This document shows, one piece after another, positions 11,665 through 20,678 of a DNA stretch of 64,000 nucleotides. How positions within the stretch are numbered: position 1 is the stretch's first letter; each line of letters begins with the position of its first letter. The translations under genes and the position numbers were made by a program. Source of the stretch: Mycobacterium parmense (lineage in GTDB: Bacteria > Actinomycetota > Actinomycetes > Mycobacteriales > Mycobacteriaceae). Location of the stretch: NCBI RefSeq assembly GCF_010730575.1, contig NZ_AP022614.1:4650001-4714000 (forward strand). Direction: 5' to 3'. The notes under the pieces are model-generated. The model searched no databases. It saw only the letters and a list, made by a program, of their open reading frames with translations, and had not been told where the DNA came from.

Positions 11665-12203
11665 GTGAGGTCCTGCGCCTGACCCTGGTGGCGCACGCCA
11701 TGACCCCCGCAATGGCGGCGGGCTGCTTTCCCGATGACGAGCCGCTCAACGACTTCGGCCGCCGTCAGACCGGTCGCCTCGACCTCCGCGGCGATGGGCG
11801 GCCGCTCTGCGCGCCCGAGCTTCGTGCCAGGCAGACCGCCGAGCTGCTCGGTCTGCGCCCGGCGATCGAGCCGCGGCTTGCAGACCTGGACTGCCGCCGA
11901 TGGCGCGGCAAGCCGACGCAAGGCGTGCCCCCCGAGGCGCTGCGCACGTGGCTGACCGACCCCCGCCAGGCGCCGCACGGCGGTGAGTCCATCGCCGACC
12001 TCGTTGCGCGGGTGGCGGACTGGCTTGAGCTGTTGACGGGTGACCCGTCGCGCACGGTCGCCGTCACTCACCCGGCGGTCATCCGCGCCGCGGTCCTGCA
12101 CGCCCTGCGCATGCCCGCGGAGTCGTTCTGGCGCATGGACGTCGCACCGGCGAGTCACGTCACCATGCACCACCGGCGGGGCGGCTGGACGCTGCGGCTG
12201 TGA
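11661..12203 (+). CDS. Histidine-phosphatase-superfamily protein with altered RHG motif
   Basis: 180 residues with the branch-1 histidine phosphatase layout. The N-terminal strand is TLVAHAMT, where active enzymes have LVRHGET. An ELRARQTAELL helix corresponds to the conserved RAxQTA region, HGGES comes next, and VTHPAVIRA is the second catalytic-His motif. Both histidines are kept, but the Arg and Gly of RHG are both Ala. The same superfamily includes CobC, the alpha-ribazole-phosphate phosphatase of B12 synthesis. Translational coupling to cbtA under a B12 riboswitch makes a corrinoid-linked role attractive, though this is inference. The stop lies 3 bp from the convergent lpqF stop. Confidence 0.75.
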   Translation: MSEVLRLTLVAHAMTPAMAAGCFPDDEPLNDFGRRQTGRLDLRGDGRPLCAPELRARQTAELLGLRPAIEPRLADLDCRRWRGKPTQGVPPEALRTWLTDPRQAPHGGESIADLVARVADWLELLTGDPSRTVAVTHPAVIRAAVLHALRMPAESFWRMDVAPASHVTMHHRRGGWTLRL

Positions 12204-12206
12204 CGG

Positions 12207-13583
12207 CTACCGGGGCGCGATCAGCGCGAAGACCTGCCTGGCGACCTGCAGCATCCAGCCGGTCACGGTCGGCCCGTGATCGCGCGGCCAGTTCAGCTGG
12301 AAGCTGACCACCCACGGCTGCTGCGTCTTGTCGACGGCGTACCAGCTGAACGTCAGATCACCCGGCAGGCCACCGGCTTTGGCGCCGATGTAGGGCCAGA
12401 CCTTGCGGTCCAGCTGGATGCCGGAAACTGCCGAGAGAATCTGTCTGACCGGCGCCGCGGCGCCGACCGCGTCGGCCTGCAGCGCAACGTGGACCTTGCA
12501 GATGTCCTCGGCGTTGCCGTACCACTCCGCGCCGTACGAGGACGCCGGCGAGTGGGCGCGGGTCGGATCGGGTTCGTAGGGTGTCGAGTTCGCCTGCTCC
12601 AGTAGCCGGGCGCGCACCTGCGGCGACCCGTTCGCCCACTGGCTGCGCAGGTCCGGTTTGCCCCAGCCGACGGAGAACAACTCGTACATGGTGGGGAAGG
12701 GCGTCATGCTGCCCGGATCGTGGTGGCCAGCGGTCACGAGCGCCTGCACGATCGCCGGCGGGCCCAACCGCCCGATCAGCAGGTCGGTCGCCATGTTGTC
12801 GCTGGTGGCGATCATCTTCTCGGCGGCCGTGCGCACCGAAACATGCGCTCCGGGAGTCACATCGAGGCCGGAGGAGCCCACCGCGCGGCTCTTGTCGGTG
12901 ACGGTCAACTGGTCGTCCCAGGAGACGGTCCCGTTTCTGATCGCGCCCGCGAGGGCGTGCAGCACGTACAACTTGAAGATCGATGCCAGCGGCAGGGATT
13001 CGCCGGTGTTGGTGCCGGCCACGCGGTCGCAGCGACCGTCGTCGACCTTGGCGACCTGGTAGGAGTAGCGGGCGCCGGTCCTGGTCAGGACCGTGTCGAC
13101 GTCCTGCCACGAGCTGATCGTCGGTGCGCGGGTCTCCAGGCCGAACCGGTCGACCCGGCCCTGGTCGTCGGTGTGGATCCGGATGTCTTGGCGCGCGCCG
13201 TAAGACGAGACCAGGTGCAGCGTGGCCACACTCGCGCTGATGTCGACGCCGGCCAGGGTGAACGGGCGGTCCCACCAGAGCGACTCCATGGTGGTCTGCA
13301 CCGAGTCGACCTGCTCGGGCGCGGCCAGGGTGCCGACCCCGACCGGGCCGATGGGCCAGTCCGAGTTCAGCATGTCCAGGGTCTGCTGGGCCCGCAGCCC
13401 CGGCGGCGTGCGGGTGTCGATGGCCCGCCCCGGGTTCGCCGCCTTGGCCTGGGGGGAAGGGGCGGACGCGCAGGCCGGGGCGAAGCTCACCACGAGTGCG
13501 GCGGCGGCGCTCAACGCAACGGCGCGGTGACGGGCCGAGCGCCTGCCCGCTTGCTTACTTGCTCCCGGCAACGTCGAGCACAA
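12207..13583 (-). CDS. lpqF: LpqF lipoprotein, class A beta-lactamase-like serine hydrolase (Rv3593)
   Basis: Up to 458 residues. A basic N-terminus and hydrophobic signal segment end in a weak lipobox, APAC (Cys38 from the TTG start), so it is probably an exported lipoprotein. An N-terminal domain of about 130 residues precedes a penicillin-binding/beta-lactamase fold. That fold has SIFK (Ser201-Lys204, the SxxK nucleophile motif), SDN at 261-263, and a C-terminal KAGG corresponding to the KTG box. Family members act on ester or amide bonds; the mycobacterial substrate is not certain. The start is uncertain: TTG 13583 overlaps the 3' end of mhuD by 29 bp, and TTG 13571 is an alternative. It is co-transcribed behind mhuD. 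Confidence 0.85.
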   Translation of the reverse strand: MCSTLPGASKQAGRRSARHRAVALSAAAALVVSFAPACASAPSPQAKAANPGRAIDTRTPPGLRAQQTLDMLNSDWPIGPVGVGTLAAPEQVDSVQTTMESLWWDRPFTLAGVDISASVATLHLVSSYGARQDIRIHTDDQGRVDRFGLETRAPTISSWQDVDTVLTRTGARYSYQVAKVDDGRCDRVAGTNTGESLPLASIFKLYVLHALAGAIRNGTVSWDDQLTVTDKSRAVGSSGLDVTPGAHVSVRTAAEKMIATSDNMATDLLIGRLGPPAIVQALVTAGHHDPGSMTPFPTMYELFSVGWGKPDLRSQWANGSPQVRARLLEQANSTPYEPDPTRAHSPASSYGAEWYGNAEDICKVHVALQADAVGAAAPVRQILSAVSGIQLDRKVWPYIGAKAGGLPGDLTFSWYAVDKTQQPWVVSFQLNWPRDHGPTVTGWMLQVARQVFALIAPR

Positions 13584-13866
13584 CCTCGAATTCCAGCAAC
13601 GACGCCCCCGTCGCCACCGGGTTGGCCCGGTGTCCGGCGTGGGCCTCGATCGCGGGGCCGGAGGCCCACGCCTGGAACGCCTCCTCGGACTCCCAGCGCG
13701 TCACCACGAAGTAGCGGTCCTCGCCCTTGATCGGACGCAGCAGCTGGAAGCCGAGAAAGCCGGGCTGGTTCTCCACGGCGTGAGCGCGGTGCGAGAACCG
13801 TTTTTCCAGTTCCGGGCCAGCCTCTGCGGGCACTTCGATTGCGTTGATCTTCACCACCGGCGGCAT
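13555..13866 (-). CDS. mhuD: MhuD, heme-degrading monooxygenase (Rv3592)
   Basis: MhuD degrades heme to mycobilin and iron without releasing CO, serving iron acquisition inside the cell. The 103 residues form the expected ferredoxin-like ABM fold and match Rv3592 almost throughout. The known functional residues are present as Asn8, Trp67 (in AFQAWASG) and axial ligand His76 (in EAHAGHR); numbering is one higher than in M. tuberculosis because of an extra Pro at position 3. It starts at ATG 13866, divergent from the alpha/beta hydrolase gene 63 bp away, and its 3' end overlaps the predicted lpqF start. Confidence 0.95.
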   Translation of the reverse strand: MPPVVKINAIEVPAEAGPELEKRFSHRAHAVENQPGFLGFQLLRPIKGEDRYFVVTRWESEEAFQAWASGPAIEAHAGHRANPVATGASLLEFEVVLDVAGSK

Positions 13867-13929
13867 GGCGCTAGGCTACCCCTTCGCCCGGGCCCTTCCG
13901 ATCGAGGGCGGTCCGAGCAGGATGGTGGG

Positions 13930-14700
13930 ATGCCCAGCGAACTTCTGACGTGCCAGGGCGGGCGCGGCGAGCCGTTGGTGCTGCTGCACGGCCTGATGGG
14001 CCGGGGCACCACCTGGTCGCGTCAGCTGCCCTGGCTGACCCGGCTGGGTACGGTGTACACCTACGACGCGTTGTGGCACCGGGGGCGCGACGTCGACGAC
14101 CCCCACCCGATCGGCACCGAGCGGTTCGTCGCCGACCTGGCCGGCGCGGTGGCCACGCTGGCGGCCCCGGCAAGGCTCGTCGGGCATTCGATGGGCGCCC
14201 TGCACGCGTGGTGCCTGGCCGCGCAGCGTCCCGACCTGGTCACCGCGCTGGTGCTCGAGGACATGGCCCCGGATTTTCGCGGTCGCACCACCGGTCCATG
14301 GGAACCGTGGCTGCACGCCCTGCCCGTCGAATTCGGTTCCGCCGAACAGGTTCTCGACGAGTTCGGCCCGGTCGCCGGGCAGTATTTTCTGGAGGCCTTC
14401 GACCGCACCGCCACCGGGTGGCGCCTGCACGGTCAGCCCGGGCGGTGGATCGAGATCGCCGCCGAATGGGGCACCCGCGACTACTGGGACCAGTGGCATG
14501 CGGTGGGCGCCCGGGCGCTGCTCATCGAGGCCGGCAACTCGGTCACCCCGCCGGGGCAGATGCGGGAAATGGCCGAAACAAACCCGGCCGCAACATATTT
14601 GCGTGTTCCCGACACCGGTCACTTGGTTCACGACGAAGCGCCGGACGCCTACCGCCGGGCGGTCGAATCATTCCTGTCGGTGCCGAACCCGAGCTGCTGA
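13930..14700 (+). CDS. Alpha/beta hydrolase (Rv3591c homologue)
   Basis: A 256-residue alpha/beta-hydrolase-fold protein. The oxyanion-hole motif LLHGLMG is near residues 18-24, the nucleophile elbow GHSMG places Ser87 at the catalytic position, and the catalytic His lies in TGHLVHDE near the C-terminus. A cap region (about 110-170) is rich in Trp, which suggests a hydrophobic substrate. The frame is open further upstream, but ATG 13930 aligns with the start of conserved sequence (MPSELLTCQGG). The substrate is unknown. It is divergent from mhuD, and the 3' neighbour is the inserted Rv0081-like operon. Confidence 0.88.
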   Translation: MPSELLTCQGGRGEPLVLLHGLMGRGTTWSRQLPWLTRLGTVYTYDALWHRGRDVDDPHPIGTERFVADLAGAVATLAAPARLVGHSMGALHAWCLAAQRPDLVTALVLEDMAPDFRGRTTGPWEPWLHALPVEFGSAEQVLDEFGPVAGQYFLEAFDRTATGWRLHGQPGRWIEIAAEWGTRDYWDQWHAVGARALLIEAGNSVTPPGQMREMAETNPAATYLRVPDTGHLVHDEAPDAYRRAVESFLSVPNPSC

Positions 14701-14747
14701 ATGTCACGGTTCGGGGCCGCCGGGGCACGCACGAGCACGATATGATA

Positions 14748-14775
14748 AATTCTTCAATCGTTCAAGCCAAGAATT
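14748..14775. promoter_or_regulatory. Possible ArsR operator/promoter of the hyc-like operon
   Basis: An A/T-rich island in otherwise GC-rich DNA holds an inverted repeat AATTCTT (14748-14754) / AAGAATT (14769-14775). TTCAA is repeated inside it, and TATGAT at 14741-14746 could be a -10. The site lies 25 bp before the ArsR-type start codon, so autoregulation is a reasonable inference. Exact operator limits are not determinable. Confidence 0.4.
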
Positions 14776-14800
14776 CGTGCAGCCTTCAGGAGGATCCCGG

Positions 14801-15133
14801 GTGTCTGAGCCGCTTTACCAGGTCAAGGCGGAGTTCTTCAAGACGCTGGGGCATCCGGCGCGGGTCAGGATTCTGGAGCTGCTCGTGACTGGGGACAAGT
14901 CCGTTGCCGAACTCTTGCCCGAGGTCGGGCTGGAATCGTCGAATCTGTCCCAACAGCTCGGCGTGCTCCGCCGGGCCGGAGTGGTCGAGGCGCAGCGGGA
15001 CGGCAACACGATGATCTATTCGATCGCCTCCTCCGACATCGCCGAACTGCTGATGGTGGCGCGCAAGGTTCTCACCGGGGTGCTCAGCGACCGCGTGGCG
15101 GTCTTGGAACACCTGCGCGCCGGCGCGGAGTAG
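14801..15133 (+). CDS. ArsR-family transcriptional regulator (Rv0081 homologue)
   Basis: A 110-residue winged-helix repressor. Helices are visible as FFKTLGHPARVRILELLV, then SVAELLPEVGLESSNLSQQLGVLRRAG (recognition helix), followed by the wing with RDGNTMIYSI. The sequence is very close to Rv0081, a hypoxia/DosR-network regulator that heads the Rv0081-Rv0087 operon in H37Rv. No CxC metal-binding pair of classical ArsR proteins is present, so metal sensing by that site is unlikely. GTG 14801 is supported by CAGGAGG at 14787-14793. The next gene starts 5 bp after the stop, so regulator and complex form one operon. Confidence 0.93.
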   Translation: MSEPLYQVKAEFFKTLGHPARVRILELLVTGDKSVAELLPEVGLESSNLSQQLGVLRRAGVVEAQRDGNTMIYSIASSDIAELLMVARKVLTGVLSDRVAVLEHLRAGAE

Positions 15134-15138
15134 CGGCG

Positions 15139-15618
15139 ATGGGCTGGATAGGCAAAGCCTTCAGGACCGGTCGAATCGTCGAACGCGCGACACCCGTACC
15201 GGAGCAGGCCATGAAACCACCCGCGGGAGTGCGTGGTTCGCTGCAGATCCGGCATGTCGACGCTGGTTCGTGCAACGGATGCGAGGTCGAGATTTCGGGC
15301 GTTTTCGGACCGGTGTATGACGCCGAGAGATTCGGTGCGCGGCTGGTGGCCTCACCGCGCCATGCGGATGCGCTGCTGGTGACCGGCGTCGTGACACACA
15401 ACATGCTCGGCCCGCTGCGCAACACGATTGACGCCACCCCGCTACCGCGGCGGGTGATCGCCTGCGGGGACTGCGCGCTGAACCGAGGGGTCTTCGGAGA
15501 TGCCTATGGCGTGGTCGGCGCGGTGAGCGAGGTGGTGCCCGTCGATCTGGAAATTCCCGGGTGCCCCCCGACGCCGGGTGAGATCGTCGCCGCGTTGCGA
15601 TCGGTGACGGGTAAGTGA
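15139..15618 (+). CDS. NuoB/HycG-like [4Fe-4S] small subunit (Rv0082 homologue)
   Basis: A 159-residue homologue of NuoB and of the group-4 hydrogenase small subunit. It carries the proximal-cluster cysteines: CNGC (Cys45 and Cys48), GDC (Cys112) and GCPP (Cys142). Another Cys at 109 brings the total to five. A basic N-terminus of about 30 residues precedes the fold. The subunit would pass electrons between an external carrier and the membrane arm. All four cluster ligands are kept, in contrast to the nickel site of the partner large subunit. The stop overlaps the GTG of the following membrane subunit by 4 bp. Confidence 0.9.
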   Translation: MGWIGKAFRTGRIVERATPVPEQAMKPPAGVRGSLQIRHVDAGSCNGCEVEISGVFGPVYDAERFGARLVASPRHADALLVTGVVTHNMLGPLRNTIDATPLPRRVIACGDCALNRGVFGDAYGVVGAVSEVVPVDLEIPGCPPTPGEIVAALRSVTGK

Positions 15619-17591
15619 CCGCCGAGCTGGTGACCAACGCGGCACCCGTTCCAAAGGTTATGCCGCGCAATGATGTCGGGTCTGCCATGGTGGGCGCGCT
15701 GACGTCGGTGATCGGCGCCGGCGGGATCTGGGCCGGCATATCGGGGATGTTCGGTGCGGTTCGCGCCGTCCACATCGCGTGGCTGCTCCCACTGTCGGGT
15801 GTGCAGTTGAAGCTCGATCCTCTGGGTGGCTTCTTCATGGCGCTCACCGGCGCAGTGGCGGTCGTGGTCGGGATTTACGTGATCGGGTATGCCCGCCGCG
15901 GGCATCTCGGGTGGGCCAGCCTGTCGGTGTTGCCGATATTCGTCGCGGCGATGCTGCTGGTACCAGCCGCCGGGTCGGTGACGACGTTTCTGCTGGCCTG
16001 GGAGTTGATGGCGATCGCGTCTCTGGTGCTCGTACTGGCGGGCCACACCCGTGCGCAGGTTCGCTCCGCGGGGCTGGTTTACGCGGTGATGACCCAGTTG
16101 GGGTTTGCGGCGATCCTGGTCGGTTTGATGACATTTTCGGCGGCGGGCGGTGCGGACCGGTTCGCTGACTTGCACCGGATCTCGCCGGGTGAATCCACCG
16201 CGGTGTTCGTGTTGACGTTGGCCGGCTTCGGGTCGAAAGCCGGGCTGGTGCCGCTGCACGCCTGGCTGCCGCGCGCTCACCCGGAGGCGCCGAGTCCGGT
16301 GTCGGCGCTGATGAGCGCGGCGATGGTCAACCTGGGGATATACGGCATCTGCCGGATCGACCTGCAGCTGCTCGGGCCGGGACCGCGTTGGTGGGGGCTG
16401 ATCCTGATGGTCGTCGGCGCGGTATCGGCGCTCTATGGCGTGGTGCAGGCTTCGGTGGCCACCGACCTCAAGCGGCTACTTGCCTATTCGACCACCGAAA
16501 ACCTCGGATTGATCGCGCTGGCATTGGGAGCCGCGACACTGTTCACGGCCTGCGGCACCTATGCGCCGGCGACCATCGCCGCCGCCGCGGCGATGCTTCA
16601 TCTGATCGCACACGCGGCGTTTAAGAGCCTCGGGTTCCTGGCGGCGGGTTCGGTGCTGGCGGCGACCGGGCTCCGAGACCTCGACCGGCTGGGCGGACTG
16701 GCCCGCCGGATGCCCGCGACAACCGCCCTGTTCGGCGTGGCCGCACTCGGAGCGTGCGGGCTACCACTGGGTGCCGGGTTCGTCAGCGAGTGGTTGCTCG
16801 TGCAGTCGCTGATCCACACGCCTCCCGGGCAGGCCACCATCTTGGCCCTGACCACGCCGCTGGCTGTGGGGGTCGTAGCGCTGACCGCCGGCCTGGGCGT
16901 CGCCGCGATGGTGAAGGCATTCGGGATCGGGTTTCTGGCGCGGCCTCGCTGCGACGAGAGTGCCCAGGCCCGCGAGGCAGGGCGCAGCATGCTGGCCGGC
17001 ATGGCGATTGCGGCGGCGGCCTGTGTGACGCTGGCGGTGGCGCCCTCGCTGGTCGCACCCGCGCTGCGCGCGGCAGTCGCCGCGCTCCCGGCAGCCCGGA
17101 CGGTGGGTTTCACCGATTTCGGCGTCATGGTGCGACTGCCGGGCGTGCAGGGTTCGATTGCGCCCGCTGTGATCGCGGCCTGCGTCGTGGCGGCTGCGCT
17201 GAGTGCGGCCGGCCTCGCGCGCTGGCGTCGCGGGCGCCGACCGGCGCCCGCCACATTGCCGCTATGGGCTTGTGGGGCAGACGCTCTCACCGCGCGGATG
17301 CAGTACACGGCCACGTCGTTCGCTGAGCCGTTGCAACGAGTCTTCGACGACGTCCTGCGTCCCGACACCGATATCGAGGTCACGCACACTCCCGAGTCGC
17401 AGTATCTGGCCGAGAAGATCGTCTACCGCACGACCATCGCCGACGGGATAGAGGAGCGCTTCTACAGGCCGGTGATCCACGCGGTGGCAGCCGCGGCGGA
17501 AACGGTGCGGCGCGCGCACACCGGCAGCGTGCATCTCTACCTGGCATATGGTGCGCTCGGTGTGCTGACCGTGCTGGTGGTCGCCCGATGA
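15615..17591 (+). CDS. NuoL/HyfB-like proton-channel membrane subunit (Rv0083 homologue)
   Basis: A 658-residue polytopic antiporter-like subunit with about 15 hydrophobic helices. It has the proton-translocation core typical of NuoL/M/N and HyfB/HycC: an AWELMAIAS helix carrying the conserved Glu, [29 protein letters not shown] with the conserved Lys and His, and a [15 protein letters not shown] helix. The C-terminal extension (from about 560) ends in a final helix. It probably couples redox chemistry to H+ or Na+ movement. GTG 15615 and the terminal TGA both overlap neighbouring genes by 4 bp. Confidence 0.9.
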   Translation: MTAELVTNAAPVPKVMPRNDVGSAMVGALTSVIGAGGIWAGISGMFGAVRAVHIAWLLPLSGVQLKLDPLGGFFMALTGAVAVVVGIYVIGYARRGHLGWASLSVLPIFVAAMLLVPAAGSVTTFLLAWELMAIASLVLVLAGHTRAQVRSAGLVYAVMTQLGFAAILVGLMTFSAAGGADRFADLHRISPGESTAVFVLTLAGFGSKAGLVPLHAWLPRAHPEAPSPVSALMSAAMVNLGIYGICRIDLQLLGPGPRWWGLILMVVGAVSALYGVVQASVATDLKRLLAYSTTENLGLIALALGAATLFTACGTYAPATIAAAAAMLHLIAHAAFKSLGFLAAGSVLAATGLRDLDRLGGLARRMPATTALFGVAALGACGLPLGAGFVSEWLLVQSLIHTPPGQATILALTTPLAVGVVALTAGLGVAAMVKAFGIGFLARPRCDESAQAREAGRSMLAGMAIAAAACVTLAVAPSLVAPALRAAVAALPAARTVGFTDFGVMVRLPGVQGSIAPAVIAACVVAAALSAAGLARWRRGRRPAPATLPLWACGADALTARMQYTATSFAEPLQRVFDDVLRPDTDIEVTHTPESQYLAEKIVYRTTIADGIEERFYRPVIHAVAAAAETVRRAHTGSVHLYLAYGALGVLTVLVVAR

Positions 17592-18547
17592 ACGCCCTTT
17601 CCTACGTTGCGGGCGCGGTGCAGATCGGCACCGTGATGGTCGGTGCGCCGTTGGTGGTCGGCCTCACTCGGCAGGTGCGCGCGCGCTGGGAGGGTCGCGC
17701 CGGTGGTGGTGTCCTGCAGCCGTGGCGCGACATTGCCAAACAGCTCGGCAAACAACAGATAACGCCGCGAGGAACGACGGTGGTGTTCGCGGCGGCGCCG
17801 GCCGTCGTCGCCGGATCCACCTTGCTGATCGCGGCGATCGCGCCGCTGGTCGCCACCGGGTCACCCCTGGATTCCAGCGCGGACTTGTTCGCCGTGGTCG
17901 GACTGCTGTTCTTGGGTACCGTCGCGCTGACCCTGGCCGGCATCGACACCGGGACCTCGTTCGGCGGGATGGGCGCCAGCCGCGAGATCACCATCGCCGC
18001 CTTGGTCGAGCCCACCATCTTGCTCGCGGTCTTCGCGCTGTCCATCCCGGCGGGGTCGGCCAATCTCGGCGCCCTGGTGGCGAATACCATCGCCCACCCC
18101 GAGCAGGTTCTCTCGTTGGCCGCGGTGCTGGCGTTCACCGCGCTGGTGATCGTGATCGTCGCCGAGACCGGGCGTCTTCCGGTGGACAACCCGGCCACCC
18201 ATCTCGAGCTGACCATGGTGCACGAGGCGATGATCCTCGAGTACGCGGGTCCGAGGCTGGCGCTGGTCGAGTGGGCCGCCGGCATGCGACTGGCCGTCCT
18301 GCTTGGTCTATTGGCAAACCTGTTCGCGCCGTGGGGAATCGCCGGCAGCCATCCCGGCGCGGCCGATATCGTCGTCGGCCTCGCCGCGGTGGTGATCAAG
18401 GTCGCGATGCTGGCCGGACTGCTCGCAACCGTGGAGGTGTTCGTCGCCAAGTTGCGGCTGTTCCGGGTTCCCGAACTGCTCGCGGGGTCGTTTCTCCTGG
18501 CGCTGCTCGCGGTCACCGCCGCCAACTTCTTCGGAGTGCCCGCATGA
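17588..18547 (+). CDS. hycD: NuoH/HycD-like membrane anchor subunit (Rv0084 homologue)
   Basis: A 319-residue membrane protein of the NuoH/HycD/EchB family, which anchors the peripheral electron-transfer arm to the ion-channel subunits. About eight helices are visible. The conserved cytoplasmic loop near residue 200 reads [21 protein letters not shown], typical of the quinone-site/hydrogenase-anchor loop of this family. The symbol follows the H37Rv name. ATG 17588 overlaps the stop of the preceding gene, and its own stop overlaps the next ATG, so all of these subunits are co-translated. Confidence 0.92.
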   Translation: MNALSYVAGAVQIGTVMVGAPLVVGLTRQVRARWEGRAGGGVLQPWRDIAKQLGKQQITPRGTTVVFAAAPAVVAGSTLLIAAIAPLVATGSPLDSSADLFAVVGLLFLGTVALTLAGIDTGTSFGGMGASREITIAALVEPTILLAVFALSIPAGSANLGALVANTIAHPEQVLSLAAVLAFTALVIVIVAETGRLPVDNPATHLELTMVHEAMILEYAGPRLALVEWAAGMRLAVLLGLLANLFAPWGIAGSHPGAADIVVGLAAVVIKVAMLAGLLATVEVFVAKLRLFRVPELLAGSFLLALLAVTAANFFGVPA

Positions 18548-19206
18548 CGTACGACGACTTTGCCGTATTGGTCGACCTCGCCGCCGGCGGGCTGATCTTG
18601 TCCGCGGTGCTGATCGTGTGGCGCCGCGACTTGTCCGCGATCATCCGTCTGCTGGCCTGGCAGGGTGTCGCTTTGGCGGCCATTCCCATCTTGCGCGGAT
18701 TGCACGACACCGACCATGCGCTGATCGGTGTTGGCCTGGCGGTGGTGGTGTTGCGCACCGCGGTGTTGCCCCGGGCGCTGGCCCGAGCACGCGGCGCCGA
18801 GCCACAGTTCCAGCGCGAGGCCACCCCGCTGGTGAACACCGCCACGTCGCTGCTCATCACCGCCGTCTTGACGCTGGCGGCGTTCGCCGCCACCCGGTCA
18901 TTGGTGAAACTGCAGCCCGCGGCCACCACCAACGCGGTCCCGGCCGCCACGGCGGTCGTGCTCATCGCCTTGTTCATGATGGTCACGCGGCGGCATGCGT
19001 TGTCGCAAGCGGTGGGATTTCTCATGCTGGACAACGGCATCGCCGCGACGGCGTTCCTGCTCACCGCCGGGGTGCCGCTGATCGTCGAACTCGGCGCCTC
19101 GTTGGACGTGTTGTTCGCCGTCATCGTGATCGGCGTCCTCACCGGCAGGCTTTCCCGCAGCTTCGGTGGCGCCGACCTGGATGCGTTGCGGGAGTTGCAC
19201 GATTGA
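18544..19206 (+). CDS. hycP: HycP/HyfE-like small membrane subunit (Rv0085 homologue)
   Basis: A 220-residue membrane protein with about six to seven hydrophobic helices, matching HycP of H37Rv and the HyfE family (a NuoK-like component of energy-converting hydrogenases). Polar residues inside helices (the [12 protein letters not shown] region and LMLDNGIAA) are typical of ion-channel components. No cofactor motif is expected or seen. ATG 18544 overlaps the preceding TGA by 4 bp. The terminal TGA shares one base with the ATG of the next gene. Confidence 0.88.
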   Translation: MTYDDFAVLVDLAAGGLILSAVLIVWRRDLSAIIRLLAWQGVALAAIPILRGLHDTDHALIGVGLAVVVLRTAVLPRALARARGAEPQFQREATPLVNTATSLLITAVLTLAAFAATRSLVKLQPAATTNAVPAATAVVLIALFMMVTRRHALSQAVGFLMLDNGIAATAFLLTAGVPLIVELGASLDVLFAVIVIGVLTGRLSRSFGGADLDALRELHD

Positions 19207-20678
19207 TGACCGGATTACTGCTCGCCGCGATACTCACGCCGATCGCTGCATCGATTGCCATGATGATGTTCGGCTGGCGCCGGGAGACCGCCACCGGGGT
19301 CTTGCTCTCGGCGGTAGCAGTCCTGGGTTGCGGCGCGGCGCTGGGAGTCGGGGTTGGATCGGAGGCCCGATTCGCCTTGGGTGGGCTGCTGCGTGTGGAT
19401 GCGCTCACCGTGACCATGCTGATCGTCATCGGGATCGTTGCCACACTGGCCAGCTGGGCCAGCATCGGCTACCTCGACGCCGAACTCGCGCACGGCCACA
19501 CCGACGGGCGCGCGTCTCGGACGTACGGCTCGCTCACCGCGGCGTTCCTGGCGGCGATGGTTGTTGCGGTGTGCGCCAACAACATCGGCGTGGTCTGGGT
19601 CGCCGTCGAAGCCACCACAGTGATCACCGCCTTCCTGGTCGGACACCGTCGCACCCGCGCGGCACTCGAAGCCACCTGGAAGTACGTCGTGATCTGCTCG
19701 GTCGGCATCGCGATCGCTTTTCTGGGCACGGCGCTGCTGTACTTCGCCGTCGAACACGCCGGCGCGCCGGCCGCCGCCGCCCTGAACCTCGACGTGGTCA
19801 CGGCGTACGCGGGCCGGTTGGATCCAGGAATCGCTCGACTGGCGGGCGGTCTGCTGCTCATCGGGTACGGGGCCAAGGCCGGGCTCTTTCCCTTCCATAC
19901 CTGGTTGGCCGACGCGCACAGCCAGGCCCCGGCACCCGTTTCGGCACTGATGAGCGGGGTGCTTCTCTCGGTGGCGTTCTCGGTGCTTCTTCGCATCAGA
20001 CCGGTCATCGACACCGCCACCGGGCCCACCTTCATGCGGTCGGGGCTGCTGGTGGTCGGGTTGGCGACGCTGGTGATCGCAGCCTTGATGCTGACGGTGA
20101 CATCCGACATCAAACGGATGCTCGCCTACTCGTCGATGGAGAACATGGGCCTGATCGCGATCGCCGCGGCCGCCGGGACGACGCTGGCGATCGCTGCGCT
20201 GTTACTTCACGTGCTTGCGCACGGGATCGGCAAAACGGTCCTGTTCTTGGCGAGTGGTTCGCTGCAGGCTGCACACGATTCCACTGCGATCGCTGACATC
20301 AGCGCGGTTCTGCGACGCTCCCGGCTGATCGGTGTATCGCTCGCCGTGGGCCTGATCGTGTTGTTGGGGCTGCCGCCCTTCGCGATGTTCGCCAGCGAAT
20401 TGGCCATCGCGCGCTCGCTCGCCGACGCCCGACTCACCTGGGCACTCGGTGCGGGCATGCTGATGGTCGCGATCGCCTTCGCCGCGCTGGCGCGCAACGC
20501 GGGCCGCATCCTCTTGGGGAATTCGACCGGCGCGCCGCTGATCACTGTGCCCGCAACGGTCGGCGCGGCCCTGGTCCTCGGCGTCGTGGCATCGATTGCC
20601 CTCGGTATCACCGCCGGCCCCCTCACCGCCCTGTTCATCACCGCGGGCGCCGGCGTTGGGGTACATCATGGGCCATAA
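19206..20678 (+). CDS. hycQ: HycQ/HyfF-like proton-channel membrane subunit (Rv0086 homologue)
   Basis: A 490-residue second antiporter-like subunit (NuoM/NuoN type). It keeps the conserved helix with Glu in VWVAVEATTVITAFLVGH, the Lys/His-bearing GAKAGLFPFHTWLADAHSQAPAPVSALMS, and SDIKRMLAYSSMENMG, all hallmarks of proton-pumping complex I-type channels. Having two channel subunits in one operon implies a strongly energy-converting complex. Start ATG 19206 shares a base with the preceding stop. The 3' end overlaps the hycE-like start by 11 bp. Confidence 0.9.
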   Translation: MTGLLLAAILTPIAASIAMMMFGWRRETATGVLLSAVAVLGCGAALGVGVGSEARFALGGLLRVDALTVTMLIVIGIVATLASWASIGYLDAELAHGHTDGRASRTYGSLTAAFLAAMVVAVCANNIGVVWVAVEATTVITAFLVGHRRTRAALEATWKYVVICSVGIAIAFLGTALLYFAVEHAGAPAAAALNLDVVTAYAGRLDPGIARLAGGLLLIGYGAKAGLFPFHTWLADAHSQAPAPVSALMSGVLLSVAFSVLLRIRPVIDTATGPTFMRSGLLVVGLATLVIAALMLTVTSDIKRMLAYSSMENMGLIAIAAAAGTTLAIAALLLHVLAHGIGKTVLFLASGSLQAAHDSTAIADISAVLRRSRLIGVSLAVGLIVLLGLPPFAMFASELAIARSLADARLTWALGAGMLMVAIAFAALARNAGRILLGNSTGAPLITVPATVGAALVLGVVASIALGITAGPLTALFITAGAGVGVHHGP

